A DNA stretch of 64,000 nucleotides, from NCBI GenBank assembly GCA_029207755.1, contig JARCOQ010000006.1:28850522-28914521 (forward strand), given 5' to 3'. Positions 62,615 to 64,000 of the stretch are shown here, piece after piece. Position numbers and translations under genes: made by a program. Positions within the stretch are counted from its first letter, which is position 1. Each line of letters opens with the position of its first letter. This DNA is from Chamaea fasciata (taxonomy: Eukaryota; Chordata; Aves; Passeriformes; Sylviidae). The notes under the pieces are model-generated. The model made no database searches. It saw only the letters and a list, made by a program, of their open reading frames with translations, and was not told where the DNA came from.

Positions 62615-64000
62615 GAACTATAATAATAAAATCTGTGTTTCTGCATTATTCATAGTTTTGCTTCTGCGCATATAAAGGTACATATCTTCTGTGAAACACC
62701 ATTCATTTTCTAAAGCAACTCCCTTTCTGTGTTTAGGTATAGAAACACTGCCAACTGAACCTGTAAAATAACTTCATAAAAGCATTTAAAGCAGTTAAAA
62801 ATAACAAAATCATTTTATTGGTTCAAAATACAACTGCTATTCCTTGTGAGGAGGCAAAATCTTAGATCAACAGTTATTCACCCCTGAGATAGTATCCAAA
62901 TAAACTTTTTAATGTTTGCATGGATATATGCCTTAAATGGTAAACGTAGGTAATAGAGTCAGAATTTTGTAAGGTAAATAATAGAGGCAGGTAGTAGAGT
63001 CAGTTTTCCTTTGGCTTCCTTTATGACACTGGACAAATAAATCACCTATTTTTGGCAAGAAAATGTTGTATAAAATCCTTTCCAGATGAAATACTGTTAT
63101 CAATCTGAGATTAGGAACGGGAACACTACGAGTCTTCATGAAATTAAAAAAAAAAAGCCATACCAGATATTATAGTTAAGACAAGTTCACAGAAAACAAT
63201 TTCAGAAATATTTTAGTGAGGATACAGTGCTCATAATAAATAGATTTATATTATTTGTTAATCTGTATGTTTCATTTAGGTTTTGGATTTAATTCTGTTC
63301 AAAAATGTATATTATTTAGTCATGTAAAACAGAGGCATTGTTTTTAAGATGCTGAAGAAAAAAAATTATCTAACCCTGAAGTCTTCAAAGGGAGATATAA
63401 TTAATTTACATAGTGTTGTGTTTCCAAACTACACAGTCATTATCCAGAGATCACTTTTATTATGTATTAAATAAGATCATGGTTTTAAAACCAGAGAGGA
63501 GGACTTTTACCAGGTACTTATGGAGACAATAAAAGATCTAGTGACACACGTAATGACTCTAGCATCTAAAGTGTGTCCTTTCATCTTCCTCAATTTCTTT
63601 CATAAAGAGAAATTCAGTCTCTCCTCTTGGATTACTGGATCAAAAACATTTTATCCTCTCTAAAATGAAGGAGTTTTTGAAAATTAAACCTCATCTTAAA
63701 TACAAAAGGTAACTCCAGACAGAATGGACAAAAACACAGACTGTTTTCTACGCCGACTAGGTCAGGTGTCTAGATTTATTACCAAGAAAATAATAAAATG
63801 GAGCAAGAAGGAAAAATCTATTGCACAGCAAGAGAAAGCCCAATGCAGAGCAGATTTCACCCCACAACAGGGCAGGGATGTGGCTACGTACAAACTTGGA
63901 CCCAAGAACTATCACAAAGTGCTGTAACCTCGCTAATACAGGAATAATTTTAAATGCACAGATATTCAAGCACAATGCCATGGAAAAATATCTGCACTTT
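62615..64000. other. AT-rich sequence, no gene seen
   Basis: No repeat family or exon recognised. A diffuse duplication of a ggtaatagagtcag-like motif occurs at about 62949 and 62990. The 63724-63927 and 63757-63981 frames overlap on opposite strands and have no domain. Confidence 0.55.

Noticed and set aside
1..64000. tRNA genes, rRNA, CRISPR arrays, bacterial-type operons or phage
   Set aside because: No cloverleaf with A and B boxes, no regularly spaced repeats, and base composition plus CR1/ERV content show vertebrate nuclear DNA. A tRNA scan was not possible here.

Overview
This looks like bird nuclear DNA. It is AT-rich and has no bacterial-style gene packing. Its recognisable repeats are 3' ends of CR1 LINEs carrying the avian-type hallmark (a 'gttggaagggacc'-like block followed by short ATTCTRTG-type terminal repeats) together with avian endogenous-retrovirus (ERV) LTRs. 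I cannot name the species. The LTR types are ones I associate with Neoaves, including passerines, but that is recall and not a search result.

I find no protein-coding gene I can defend, and no rRNA, tRNA, CRISPR array or operon. The longest open frames are short, begin at arbitrary codons, and lie in microsatellites, in CR1 remnants or in unremarkable AT-rich DNA. The window is best read as intergenic sequence (gene desert) or part of a very long intron.

Layout: an ERV LTR with a 21-base C run (1688-2171); a 275-bp uninterrupted purine tract ending in about 40 GGAA units (6567-6841); a GC-richer patch and a CR1 3' end (9480-9984); an A/GA tract (11238-11305); a truncated LTR of a second ERV family (22449-22898); about 17 kb of unique DNA with a tandem pair of hairpins (24615-24668); a degraded minus-strand CR1 whose reverse-transcriptase region is still recognisable (39969-40905); another old CR1-like copy (46055-46465); a head-to-head foldback element made from the second LTR family (51424-51903); and a repeat-denser right end with CR1 pieces (58373-58550, 60911-61412, 62425-62614) around a near-complete minus-strand solo LTR (58868-59443).

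Nothing here works together as a pathway. The two items most worth checking are the LTR foldback at 51424-51903, which carries the same LTR 3' end at both termini and a possible 5-bp target duplication, and a minus-strand frame at about 59842-60156 whose codon use looks more coding-like than its surroundings. Family assignments were made by eye against remembered consensus structure and should be confirmed with a repeat-library search.
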